In this document: positions 16,290 through 23,921 of the stretch, one piece after another
Layout: each line of letters starts with the position of its first letter
Numbering within the stretch: the first letter of the stretch is position 1
NCBI RefSeq assembly: GCF_029946515.1
Contig: NZ_JARZHH010000023.1
Span: forward strand, 1 to 64,000
Reading direction: 5' to 3'
DNA from: Polyangium sp. 6x1
GTDB taxonomy: Bacteria > Myxococcota_A > Polyangia > Polyangiales > Polyangiaceae
Length of the DNA stretch: 64,000 bases
The notes under the pieces: generated by a model
Told to the model about the DNA's origin: nothing
The model's database searches: none
What the model saw: the letters and a program-made list of their open reading frames with translations, nothing else
Translations under genes and position numbers: made by a program

Positions 16290-17206
16290 CGCGTATCCGC
16301 CTCGAAGCAGAAGTGCCGGTGCGCGTGGTTCTTGCTCGACACGAAAAACTCCACCGTCGCGCTCTTCTTGCCCGCGTGGACGCCGAGCGGCATCTCGAAC
16401 GCCGCCCATCCATCGCCGTCGCGATGCTCCCAGCGCCCGATCTCCTCGCCGTCGACGCGCACGGCGAGCGCGACCGGCGCCCCCTTCCGCTCTCGCTCGA
16501 TGATCCAGTACATCCCGCCGTGCCCGCGGATGACGCTCCCGAGCGGCACGCCCGCAAAGCGCGTCACGACCTCGCCACGCGCCGGCGGGTGCGCGAAGAG
16601 GCAGCGGCGCGGCCGGAACGCCTCGTCGGCAGCGATGACGGTCGGGCCAATGTTGAAAAACGGGCCGCCGGGGCATTCGAAGCGTGCCGCGGGGAACGTC
16701 GGGTGGCCGCCGAGGCCCCCGGCGATGACGCGCGCGTTCGTCGTCCATGGGCATTCAGCCTCGGGGTTCGTCGTGCGCACGCTCGCCTGCGCGGGGCCGA
16801 GGCCGTCGACGAAATCGAAGACCACCTCGGCGGGGCTCGGGTTTTCGAGCCTGCGGATCACGAAAGGCCCGACCTCGCGCCGGCCCGTCTCGCGAAAGCC
16901 GGAAAGCTCGGGCGAACGCTCCCCGAACGCCGAGATCTCCAGCGCCGCGCGATACCGCGACACGTCCGGCCGCGCCACGTCGCGCAGCGGAAACACCTCG
17001 TCGCCGAGCGCCTGCCGCGCGAGCGGCTCGCCCCAGGACGGCGCGACGACCACGAGCTCGCCTTGTTTTCGTTCCTCGGCCACGGGCGCCACGAGGGCGG
17101 CCCAGTCGGAAAAGTCGGGTTTTCGTCGTGAGGTCACGAAAAACCCGGCGAGCTCGGCGATCCCGAGGGCCACGAACGCCCCCAGCGCCACACGCGGCCA
17201 TTTCAT
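16286..17206 (-). CDS. Single-pass periplasmic protein of the envelope operon
   Basis: A 306-residue protein with an N-terminal hydrophobic helix (about 6-24) acting as a signal anchor, followed by a soluble, beta-rich periplasmic domain. I do not recognise a family. Conserved-looking features are ECPWTTNARVIAGG and the pattern ECPGGPFFNIGPTVI, with several Cys residues. The C-terminal half resembles a carbohydrate-binding beta sandwich in composition only. It overlaps the upstream gene's stop and the downstream gene's start by 4 nt each, so it must be made together with the two membrane proteins and probably serves the same glycan pathway. Confidence 0.6.
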   Translation of the reverse strand: MKWPRVALGAFVALGIAELAGFFVTSRRKPDFSDWAALVAPVAEERKQGELVVVAPSWGEPLARQALGDEVFPLRDVARPDVSRYRAALEISAFGERSPELSGFRETGRREVGPFVIRRLENPSPAEVVFDFVDGLGPAQASVRTTNPEAECPWTTNARVIAGGLGGHPTFPAARFECPGGPFFNIGPTVIAADEAFRPRRCLFAHPPARGEVVTRFAGVPLGSVIRGHGGMYWIIERERKGAPVALAVRVDGEEIGRWEHRDGDGWAAFEMPLGVHAGKKSATVEFFVSSKNHAHRHFCFEADTR

Positions 17207-19047
17207 CCCTGCACCTTCCCCTGGTCCTCGCGTTTTTCAGCGCGCACGAGCGCGATCGCGCCCACGAGCGCCGCGAGCCCCGCGAAGAGCCCCGGCACGA
17301 AGCCCGGCGGCCGATACCATAGCGACAGCGTCGTCACGCCCTCGGGCAATCGCACGGCGACGCGGTTGTCCACGTTCTGCACCTTGCCCACCGACGCCCG
17401 CCAGCCCTCGTCGTAGTTCATGTTGTACACGACGAGCGATCCCGCCTCCGCGCCCGCGAGCTCGATCGTCGCGCCATTCGGGCTCCAATCGGCGATCTTC
17501 GCCGTCCCCGCCCCCTCCGCGACGAACACCTCGCCCTTGTGGCGCGGATCGTCCGCCGCGAGCGCGCCTTTCCGCTCGAACGGCGGCGCCCCGTAACAAT
17601 CGAGCACGCCCGTGTTGCCCAGCATCGCGAGGTACATCGGCCCCGCCCAGTCGCGCTGCTTGTACTGGAAAGGCGGGTTCTTCTCGAAATGGAAAGGCCT
17701 GTCCGCGGGGATGTGATCGGGGGGCACCATCCACATCGACTGCGTCATCGGCTTCTGCGCCCCCTTCGCGACGTCGATCCCGACGAGAAACACGAACGCC
17801 GCGAGCGCCGCGTCGAGCCACGGCCGCCGCCGGCCCGCGCGCTCGACGAGCCGACCGATCCCGCTCGCCGCGACGATCGAGAGGACGAGCACCGCCGGAT
17901 ACAAGAACCGCGACGGCACGTGTTGCGATCGGAAGACGGGCACGTGCTCGTGCAGGAGCGTCCACGGCGCGCTCGGATGAAACGCCCCGAGCCCGAGCAA
18001 CCCGAAGAGCGCGCCCACCACCTTGAGCGCCGCCTCCCGCTTTCCTTGCACCAGCAAGAACCCGAGCGCGAGGATCAAGACCCCGGGCAGCCCGATGTAC
18101 ATCCCCCACTCGTGCCACCCGTACGCCGGCACGCGCACGGGACGCGAATGAAAGCCCTGATCCGGCGCCGTGAGCAGCGTGAAGAGCGCGCCCATGTCGA
18201 TCGCCTCGGTCGACGGCACGAGCCGCGGCGCCTTGCCGAAGACGTCGAGCATCGGCAAGAGTTTTGGTGCCGCGAGCGAGACGCCGAGCAGGCCTGAAAC
18301 GCCGAGCACCACGAGCGGACGCGCGCTCTTCTCGAGCACGCCGAGCACCATCGCGTAGAGCCCGAGCGCGAGCACCGTGTGCGGGAGCGGATAGATGCCG
18401 CCCGCGTAGACGAGCCCGGCGAACGTCGCCCCGAGCAAGACGACGTCGAGCGCGCGGTGCGGCTTCTGCCGCGCGCGTTCGAAGAAGAACAGCGCCCACG
18501 GCAAGAACGCGTACGCGAGGTGCCAGGTGTGGCCCGAGGCCGTTTGCAGCGCCCATCGCCCGTTCACCGCCCAAAGCGCCGCCACGAGCGCCCGTGCCCC
18601 GTGGCTCTTCGTGAACCGCGATCCAGCCGCGTACGCCCCCGCCGCGCCGAGGAGCGCCATGCCCACGACCTCGACGCGGATCGCGAGGCTCATCGGCAAG
18701 AAGAGGTACGCGAGGAGCCACGGCGACACGACGATCGTCCCCGCCTCGACGTACCCCCACGCCGGAAATCCTCCGCACGCGTACGGATTCCAGAACGGCA
18801 TCTCGTGGTGATCGAGCAGGCTCGTCTTGACGAGGTAGCGGTGCGAGGTCTGCACGTCCCAGTCGTGGAAGCCGAGCGTGCGCGCCTTGACGAGCCAAGG
18901 CAGCACGACCACGACCACGGCCGCGAGCATCGAAAGGCCCGCGAGGAGAGCCGCGGCGGCGCGGGGCGGATCACGTCGCGCGGCGGCGAGCAAGCGGCGC
19001 GGGAGGGAAAGAGCGGCCTTGTCCACGAGCGGCGCGGACGTTAGCAC
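17203..19047 (-). CDS. YfhO-like GT-C fold membrane protein
   Basis: A 614-residue polytopic protein with about 12 hydrophobic helices. The first periplasmic loop carries MPFWNPYACGGFPAWGYVEA, the WNPY-x-GG signature of YfhO-type GT-C membrane proteins that add sugars to envelope polymers. The C-terminus is a soluble domain (about 500-585, MNYDEGWRASVG) ending in a final helix. The GTG at 19047 was selected because the frame continues upstream across the divergent methyltransferase gene. That leaves only 37 bp between the two starts. An alternative GTG lies at 19026. It is first in the envelope operon and overlaps the next gene. Confidence 0.75.
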   Translation of the reverse strand: MLTSAPLVDKAALSLPRRLLAAARRDPPRAAAALLAGLSMLAAVVVVVLPWLVKARTLGFHDWDVQTSHRYLVKTSLLDHHEMPFWNPYACGGFPAWGYVEAGTIVVSPWLLAYLFLPMSLAIRVEVVGMALLGAAGAYAAGSRFTKSHGARALVAALWAVNGRWALQTASGHTWHLAYAFLPWALFFFERARQKPHRALDVVLLGATFAGLVYAGGIYPLPHTVLALGLYAMVLGVLEKSARPLVVLGVSGLLGVSLAAPKLLPMLDVFGKAPRLVPSTEAIDMGALFTLLTAPDQGFHSRPVRVPAYGWHEWGMYIGLPGVLILALGFLLVQGKREAALKVVGALFGLLGLGAFHPSAPWTLLHEHVPVFRSQHVPSRFLYPAVLVLSIVAASGIGRLVERAGRRRPWLDAALAAFVFLVGIDVAKGAQKPMTQSMWMVPPDHIPADRPFHFEKNPPFQYKQRDWAGPMYLAMLGNTGVLDCYGAPPFERKGALAADDPRHKGEVFVAEGAGTAKIADWSPNGATIELAGAEAGSLVVYNMNYDEGWRASVGKVQNVDNRVAVRLPEGVTTLSLWYRPPGFVPGLFAGLAALVGAIALVRAEKREDQGKVQG

Positions 19048-19084
19048 GTTGCCACGCCGGGCTGCCTCGGCTAAGCCGCCGTCC

Positions 19085-19717
19085 GTGCTGGGGATCGACA
19101 AGGCCCTCTTCGCGCTGCACCGGCGCGCCGTGACGCTGCCGCGCGCGCGGCGCATCACGGACGCGCTCGCCGCACTCGCAGGCCCCGCGCGCTCGCTGCT
19201 CGACGTGGGCGCCGGCGACGGGGCCATCGCCGCGGCCGTGGGCGAGCGCGTGGGCGCGACCCGCGTCGCAGGCGTGGACGTGCTCGTTCGTCCCCGCACG
19301 GTGATCGAGGTCGTCCCCTACGACGGACGGCGCCTGCCGTTCCCCGACGGCGCGTTCGAGATCGTCACGATCTCCGACGTCCTGCACCATTGCGAGGCGC
19401 CGAGCGAGGTGCTCGCCGAGTGCCTGCGCGTCGCCTCCCGCGCCGTGATCGTGAAGGATCATTTCCGCTTCGGCCCCGTCTCCCGCGCCCTCTTGCTCGC
19501 CATGGACGTCGTGGGCAACGCGGAGGCGGGCGTGCTCGTACGGGGGACGTACTTCTCTCCGGCCGAGTGGATCGACATGGTGCACGAGGCGCACGGGCGC
19601 ATCACCGAGCTCCGCTGGCCGCTCCAGATCCACGACGCGCCGATGAGGCTCGTCACCCGCGACGAGCTCCAGTTCGCGGCACGGATCGAGCACGTCACCG
19701 GGAGGGAGAACGCATGA
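19085..19717 (+). CDS. Class I SAM-dependent methyltransferase
   Basis: A 210-residue methyltransferase. Motif I is SLLDVGAGDGAIAAAVGERV (about 37-56), binding S-adenosylmethionine. The acidic strand-2 residue follows in VAGVDVLVRP, and motif IV is FEIVTISDVLHHCEAPSE. The substrate is not evident; the fold resembles small-molecule and lipid methyltransferases. GTG 19085 was chosen since residues upstream belong to the divergent gene. The stop overlaps the start of the epimerase gene by 4 nt (ATGA), indicating coupled expression and a shared pathway, probably nucleotide-sugar or glycan modification. Confidence 0.82.
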   Translation: MLGIDKALFALHRRAVTLPRARRITDALAALAGPARSLLDVGAGDGAIAAAVGERVGATRVAGVDVLVRPRTVIEVVPYDGRRLPFPDGAFEIVTISDVLHHCEAPSEVLAECLRVASRAVIVKDHFRFGPVSRALLLAMDVVGNAEAGVLVRGTYFSPAEWIDMVHEAHGRITELRWPLQIHDAPMRLVTRDELQFAARIEHVTGRENA

Positions 19718-20652
19718 AGACGCTCGTCGTAGGCGGGGCCGGGTTCATCGGCAGTCACCTCGTGGACCGGCTCGTCACGCGCGGCCCCGTGACCGTGTAC
19801 GACAATCTCTCCGTCGGGAAACGCGCGTTCCTGAAGGAGCATCTCGACACAGGGCGCGTCACGCTCGTCGAAGCGGACGCGCTCGACCTCGAACGGCTGA
19901 CGGCGGCCGCCGCGGGTCACGACGTCGTCTTCCACCTCTCGGCGAACCCCGAGGCGCGCTGGGGCCTCGAGCGGACGCGGCTCGACCTCGAGCAAGGCAC
20001 GATCGTCACGTACAACGTCCTCGAAGCCATGCGCCGCGCGCGCGTGAGCCGGCTCGTCTTCTCCTCGTCGGGCACGGTCTACGGCGACACACCCGAGACG
20101 TGCAAAGAAGACCACATCGGCCACCTGCCGATCTCGCTCTACGGGGCGAGCAAGCTCGCGGGCGAGGCGCTGATCAGCGCGTTCGTCGAGTGCTTCGACC
20201 TGCAAGCGACGATCTTCCGCTTCGGCAACGTCGTCGGCCCCCGCGGCACCCACGGCGCCGCGCTCGATTTCCTGAAGAAATTACGAGACCGAAAGACCGA
20301 GCTCGAAGTGCTCGGCGACGGCCGGCAATCGAAGCCTTACCTCCACGTCTCGGACTGCGCGGACGGCCTGCTGTTCGGGCTCGATCACGCAAAGGAGCGG
20401 CTCGGCCTCTACAACCTCGCCCCGCCCGACCAGACCTCCGTCGCCCGGATCGCCGAGCTCTGCGTGAAGGCCTCCCCCTACCCCGACGCGACGATCCGCT
20501 TCACCGGCGGCGATCGCGGCTGGCCCGGCGACGTGCCGCGCTCCTCGATGAGCCCGGACAAGCTTGCCGCGCTCGGCTTCCGGGTGCGCCATTCCAGCGA
20601 CGACGCCGTCCGCATGGCCATCGAAGCGCTCGCACGCGAGGTCTTCGGCTAG
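19714..20652 (+). CDS. NAD-dependent sugar epimerase/dehydratase
   Basis: A 312-residue extended short-chain dehydrogenase close to UDP-glucose 4-epimerase and similar nucleotide-sugar enzymes. The Rossmann motif GGAGFIGSHL is at residues about 7-16. The catalytic triad is visible as SSSGTVYGDT (Ser/Thr) and YGASKLAGE (Tyr-x-x-x-Lys, about 148-152). The NPEARWGLERTRLDLEQGTI segment contacts the substrate in related enzymes. It has a strong GGAGGGAG ribosome binding site inside the end of the upstream gene and is coupled to it. A stem with arms at 20674-20685 and 20724-20735 follows as likely terminator. The exact sugar is not predictable. Confidence 0.87.
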   Translation: MKTLVVGGAGFIGSHLVDRLVTRGPVTVYDNLSVGKRAFLKEHLDTGRVTLVEADALDLERLTAAAAGHDVVFHLSANPEARWGLERTRLDLEQGTIVTYNVLEAMRRARVSRLVFSSSGTVYGDTPETCKEDHIGHLPISLYGASKLAGEALISAFVECFDLQATIFRFGNVVGPRGTHGAALDFLKKLRDRKTELEVLGDGRQSKPYLHVSDCADGLLFGLDHAKERLGLYNLAPPDQTSVARIAELCVKASPYPDATIRFTGGDRGWPGDVPRSSMSPDKLAALGFRVRHSSDDAVRMAIEALAREVFG

Positions 20653-20673
20653 GCAGATCCCGCGCAAGAAAAG

Positions 20674-20735
20674 GGGGGCGTCCCCTTCGGAGGACGCGAC
20701 TTTCGACGCGAGATCCGGCGCGCGGGGACGCCCCC
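20674..20735 (+). terminator. Stem-loop after the epimerase gene
   Basis: GGGGGCGTCCCC and its perfect complement are separated by 38 nt. The 301-bp gap 20653-20953 holds only this and a promoter-like TAGGGT near 20919. Confidence 0.5.
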
Positions 20736-20915
20736 TCGGGCGCGGGTCCGGAGGACCTTCTGCTCGGCTAGCCGTCAATGCACGCGCAGTGCCGCCCGTC
20801 CCACGCGCCCCGAGCAGGCGAGCAACGCGGCGACCGGCGCACGCTCGGCCGTCGATCCATCCCCCTCGTCCCCTCCCGCCCACAGCCGAAAAAGCACGGC
20901 TCTGTGGCTGATTTC

Positions 20916-20926
20916 TGGTAGGGTCG
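20916..20926 (+). promoter_or_regulatory. Promoter-like TGGTAGGGTCG element
   Basis: Identical to the 11 bases at 1817-1827. The TAGGGT is 29 bp before the ATG of the PAS-STAS gene, a suitable place for a -10 site. Confidence 0.4.
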
Positions 20927-20953
20927 AAAGCTTCCCGAGGGAGCATCCAGACC

Positions 20954-22282
20954 ATGGGGCCATCGAACGATACGATCGAGTCCTTGCGCGCCGAGCTCGC
21001 GGCAGCAGAGGAGCGAGCGCGGCTCGCAGAGGAGCGCGCCGCGGTGCTCGAAGACCTCATTGCGCTCGTGCCCGGGGTCGTCCTGGAATTCGAACAGCAG
21101 CCCTCGGGCGTATTTCGACCCACGTTCATCGGCGGAATCGGGCTTCAAACCATGCTCGGTTATTCGGTCGAGGAATGCATGAGCTCGCCCGACTTCTTCA
21201 CGTCGATCATTCACCCCGACGATCGCGCGAGGGCAGACGCGGAGGCGATGCAATTCCTGAAAGACGGTGAGTCGCACCTGTCGCCGCATCGAATGCTCCA
21301 CAAGGGCGGCGGTCATACCTGGGTCGACACGCATTTCCTGTACGAGCCGGGCGAGGAAGGGCGTCCGGCCAAGCTCCACAGCGTGGTCTTCGACGTGAAC
21401 CGGCGAACCCACGCCGAGCAAAACGCGCAAGAAGCCCTGCTCAAAGAACGCGCACTCCGGCAGCGACTCGACGGGTTCGTCGCGAACGTCCCCGGCATCG
21501 TGTGGGAGAGTTATTTCGCCGAGGATCCGACGCGGCAGCGCGTCGGTTACGTGAGCGACGCGATCCAGGAGGTCTCGGGGTACACGCCCCAAGAGTGGAA
21601 GCAGCCGAATTTCTGGCTCACGCTCATTCACCCCGAGGACCGTGCGCGGGCCGAGCGCGAAGGCGTCCAGGTCATGGAGGACGGCGGTGGTTCGTACTCC
21701 TATCGTTGGCTCACCAAGGATGGACGGACAATCTGGGTGAGCAGCCGGATGACGGTGATCCGCGACGAATCAGGGGCAAAAATCGGTCTGCGCGGCGTGA
21801 CGATGGACATCACGGAGCTGAAGCGCGCCGAGGCAGAGCGCGCAGACGCCGCGCTTCGGGAAAGGGTCATCGCATCGCAAGAGGAGAGCCTGCTCGCACT
21901 CTCGACGCCCCTCGTACCCATCGACGACGAGCTGCTCGCAATGACACTCGTCGGCGGGCTCGACGAGCGGCGCGCAGACCGGGTGCTCGAAACGCTGCTC
22001 GACGGCGTGACGCGAACCGGCGCACGCGCCGTGATCCTCGACGTGACAGGCGTGCCCGACGTCGAAGCGCAAACCGCAGACCTCATCGTGAAAGCCGCAA
22101 AAGCAGTCTCGCTGCTCGGAGCAGAAGTCGTACTGACAGGAATCCGCCCCGACGTGGCGAAAACCCTGGTCGACCTCGGAGCCGAGCTCGGCTCGATCGT
22201 GACGAAAGCAACGCTGAAGGCCGGAATCGCCCACGCAATGCGCTCCCGCAAGGGTGCGTCAGGGAGAACGGGATTTCGCTGA
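20954..22282 (+). CDS. PAS-PAS-STAS stressosome-like sensor
   Basis: A 442-residue soluble protein. A short coiled coil (about 8-32) is followed by two PAS/PAC units (about 35-160 and 170-292, each with an F/W-L-x-x-IHPDDR/IHPEDR core). A helical linker (290-318) leads to a C-terminal STAS domain (about 322-430) of the RsbR class. In RsbR the first phospho-threonine sits in a VDT motif; here that site reads VEAQT, so the acceptor position is Ala. The second conserved site, GIRPDVAKT, keeps its Thr. The architecture suggests a signal-input subunit of a stressosome-like complex. No RsbS or RsbT gene is near. It ends directly at palindrome element B. Confidence 0.85.
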   Translation: MGPSNDTIESLRAELAAAEERARLAEERAAVLEDLIALVPGVVLEFEQQPSGVFRPTFIGGIGLQTMLGYSVEECMSSPDFFTSIIHPDDRARADAEAMQFLKDGESHLSPHRMLHKGGGHTWVDTHFLYEPGEEGRPAKLHSVVFDVNRRTHAEQNAQEALLKERALRQRLDGFVANVPGIVWESYFAEDPTRQRVGYVSDAIQEVSGYTPQEWKQPNFWLTLIHPEDRARAEREGVQVMEDGGGSYSYRWLTKDGRTIWVSSRMTVIRDESGAKIGLRGVTMDITELKRAEAERADAALRERVIASQEESLLALSTPLVPIDDELLAMTLVGGLDERRADRVLETLLDGVTRTGARAVILDVTGVPDVEAQTADLIVKAAKAVSLLGAEVVLTGIRPDVAKTLVDLGAELGSIVTKATLKAGIAHAMRSRKGASGRTGFR

Positions 22283-22706
22283 AGCGCGAAGGCGCGTCGC
22301 TGGGGCGTTGCCCCAGGCCCCACCAGGGGTTGTCCACCCCTGGACCCGGACCAGCGCAAGCGCTGGACTCGGGGTCGATGAACTGCGCGATGCGCAGTTC
22401 ATCGAACGGGCCAGGTCAAGACCGCGGGCGACGCTGCCAGCCAAGACGGCAGCGCTGAGGGTTCAACCGGCAAGGCGCTTCCAACGGCCTGTTGGAAGAA
22501 CTGCGCGTAGCGCAGTTCTTCCACGAAAGGTCCAGGGCTGGCCGTGCAAAGGGGGGCGGACAGCTTAAAAAACTTTCCCCGCATCGACTGCGCTTCGCGC
22601 AGTCGATGCCCAGAGGTCCAGGGCTGGCCCTGGTTCGGGTCGAGGGGCGAACAGCCCCCGCGGGGCCCGGGGCAGCGCCCCGGCGCGGCGCCTCGCAGTC
22701 GCAGTC
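22283..22706. repeat. Composite palindrome element B, inverted copy of element A
   Basis: Reading backwards, the modules of element A recur here: CTGGGGC (22300-22316), CCAGGGGT (22323-22343), CCAGCGC (22351-22366), TCGATGAACTGCGC (22375-22405), TGGAAGAACTGCGC (22493-22523), GCATCGACTGCGC (22581-22609) and CCAGGGC (22618-22633). Connecting stretches are also shared. The outer pair of the 22493 stem is T-A where element A has G-C, a compensatory change. It lies exactly between convergent genes. Confidence 0.88.
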
Positions 22707-23843
22707 TTACTTGGCCTCGGCGGCCTTGCCCCGACGCTTCTCCAGGCGCTCCAGCACTGCGCGCACGATGAGCGGCCATGCGACTGTCGCGTCTGCGTAG
22801 ACCTCGGCGTAGCGGCCGCCTTCGTTCGGCGGGACGAACTTGCCCCAGCTCACGCCTTCCGAGTAGGTGCAGCCCGACAGGCCGCCCCAGTGCACCGGCT
22901 CGGGGCAGATCCGCACGCCGTACTGGAAGCGCGGGTGCTCCACCTCGACGCCGAGCCTGTGGCCTACGATGTCGTAGAACGGCCCGACCTGCTGCGCCCA
23001 GTTGCGCGGCACGCCGCCGCCGATCGTGAAGATGCCGAGCTTCTTCTTCGTCCCGATGAGCTTCGCGTAGCTCAGCAGATCGAGGAACGGGTTGTAGGCC
23101 GGCGGGGCTGCGTGCTTGAACGGATCGAAGTTCGGGTCGTTGCCGTGCTGGGCGTGGATCTGCCGCAGCTTCCACACTGCCACGTCGAGGCCCATCTCGC
23201 TGTCCGTGAAGGCGGGGACGTACACGGGCACGTTGTGCAGGTAGGCGCTGCGCAGGATGCCCGGCGAGTCGCCCATCTCTGCGAGCGCTTTGCCGAGCTG
23301 GCGACAGATCATCTCGCTCGACCAGGGCACGTTCGGGTCGAGCTTGTCGAGCTGCGACCGGACGAACTCGTCGATCGTGTTGAGGTTCGCCTCCATCTCG
23401 AGCGTGTCGTAGACGCGGTTGTAGCCCTTCTTGAAGAGCACCTCGTCCGGCACGTTCGGGTTCGCCTTGTAGTGCGTGAGCCCCACGGCCTCGCTGAGAC
23501 CGTGCGCCATGAGCGCGCCCGTCGAGATGATCGCGTGGATCATGCCCGCCTCGATCATGCGGACGATGACGAGGCCCATCTTTGCGACCGTCATCGCGCC
23601 GGAGAACGTCGCGACGATCAGGCACTCCGGATCGAGCGTCATCTCCGTGAGCACCTCGCACGCCTCGCCGAGCGAGCGGCCGCTGAAGGCCGTGCGGCCC
23701 ATGGCCGTGACGAGGTCGTCGAAGCTCTTGATCTGCAGGGGATCCAGCGCCGTGAGGGGCACGAGCTGGTCCTCGACGCCGTCGCTCAGGTCCCGGACGG
23801 CGCGCGGCGGCTCGTGGTGATGGTGGGGATGTCGATCGGACAT
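22707..23843 (-). CDS. Deoxyhypusine-synthase-family protein
   Basis: A 378-residue member of the deoxyhypusine synthase family, which moves the aminobutyl group of spermidine to a lysine (eIF5A in eukaryotes and archaea) or, in some bacterial relatives, to putrescine giving homospermidine. The NAD-binding core appears as LIVATFSGAMTVAKMG and IISTGALMAHGL. The active-site lysine lies in EGVSWGKF (about 345-352), matching the VSWGK signature. The histidine-rich N-terminus (RHPHHHHEP) is unusual. ATG 23843 has AGGTG 5 nt upstream. No eIF5A-like gene is in the window, so the acceptor is open. The product ends in Lys-rich residues, next to palindrome element B. Confidence 0.85.
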   Translation of the reverse strand: MSDRHPHHHHEPPRAVRDLSDGVEDQLVPLTALDPLQIKSFDDLVTAMGRTAFSGRSLGEACEVLTEMTLDPECLIVATFSGAMTVAKMGLVIVRMIEAGMIHAIISTGALMAHGLSEAVGLTHYKANPNVPDEVLFKKGYNRVYDTLEMEANLNTIDEFVRSQLDKLDPNVPWSSEMICRQLGKALAEMGDSPGILRSAYLHNVPVYVPAFTDSEMGLDVAVWKLRQIHAQHGNDPNFDPFKHAAPPAYNPFLDLLSYAKLIGTKKKLGIFTIGGGVPRNWAQQVGPFYDIVGHRLGVEVEHPRFQYGVRICPEPVHWGGLSGCTYSEGVSWGKFVPPNEGGRYAEVYADATVAWPLIVRAVLERLEKRRGKAAEAK

Positions 23844-23921
23844 GACAAACACCTTTTTTGGCTGACGGGCCTTCCGTACCACGTCGCCGGAGGAACGGGA
23901 GTCGGGAGCAGACGGGTTCGA

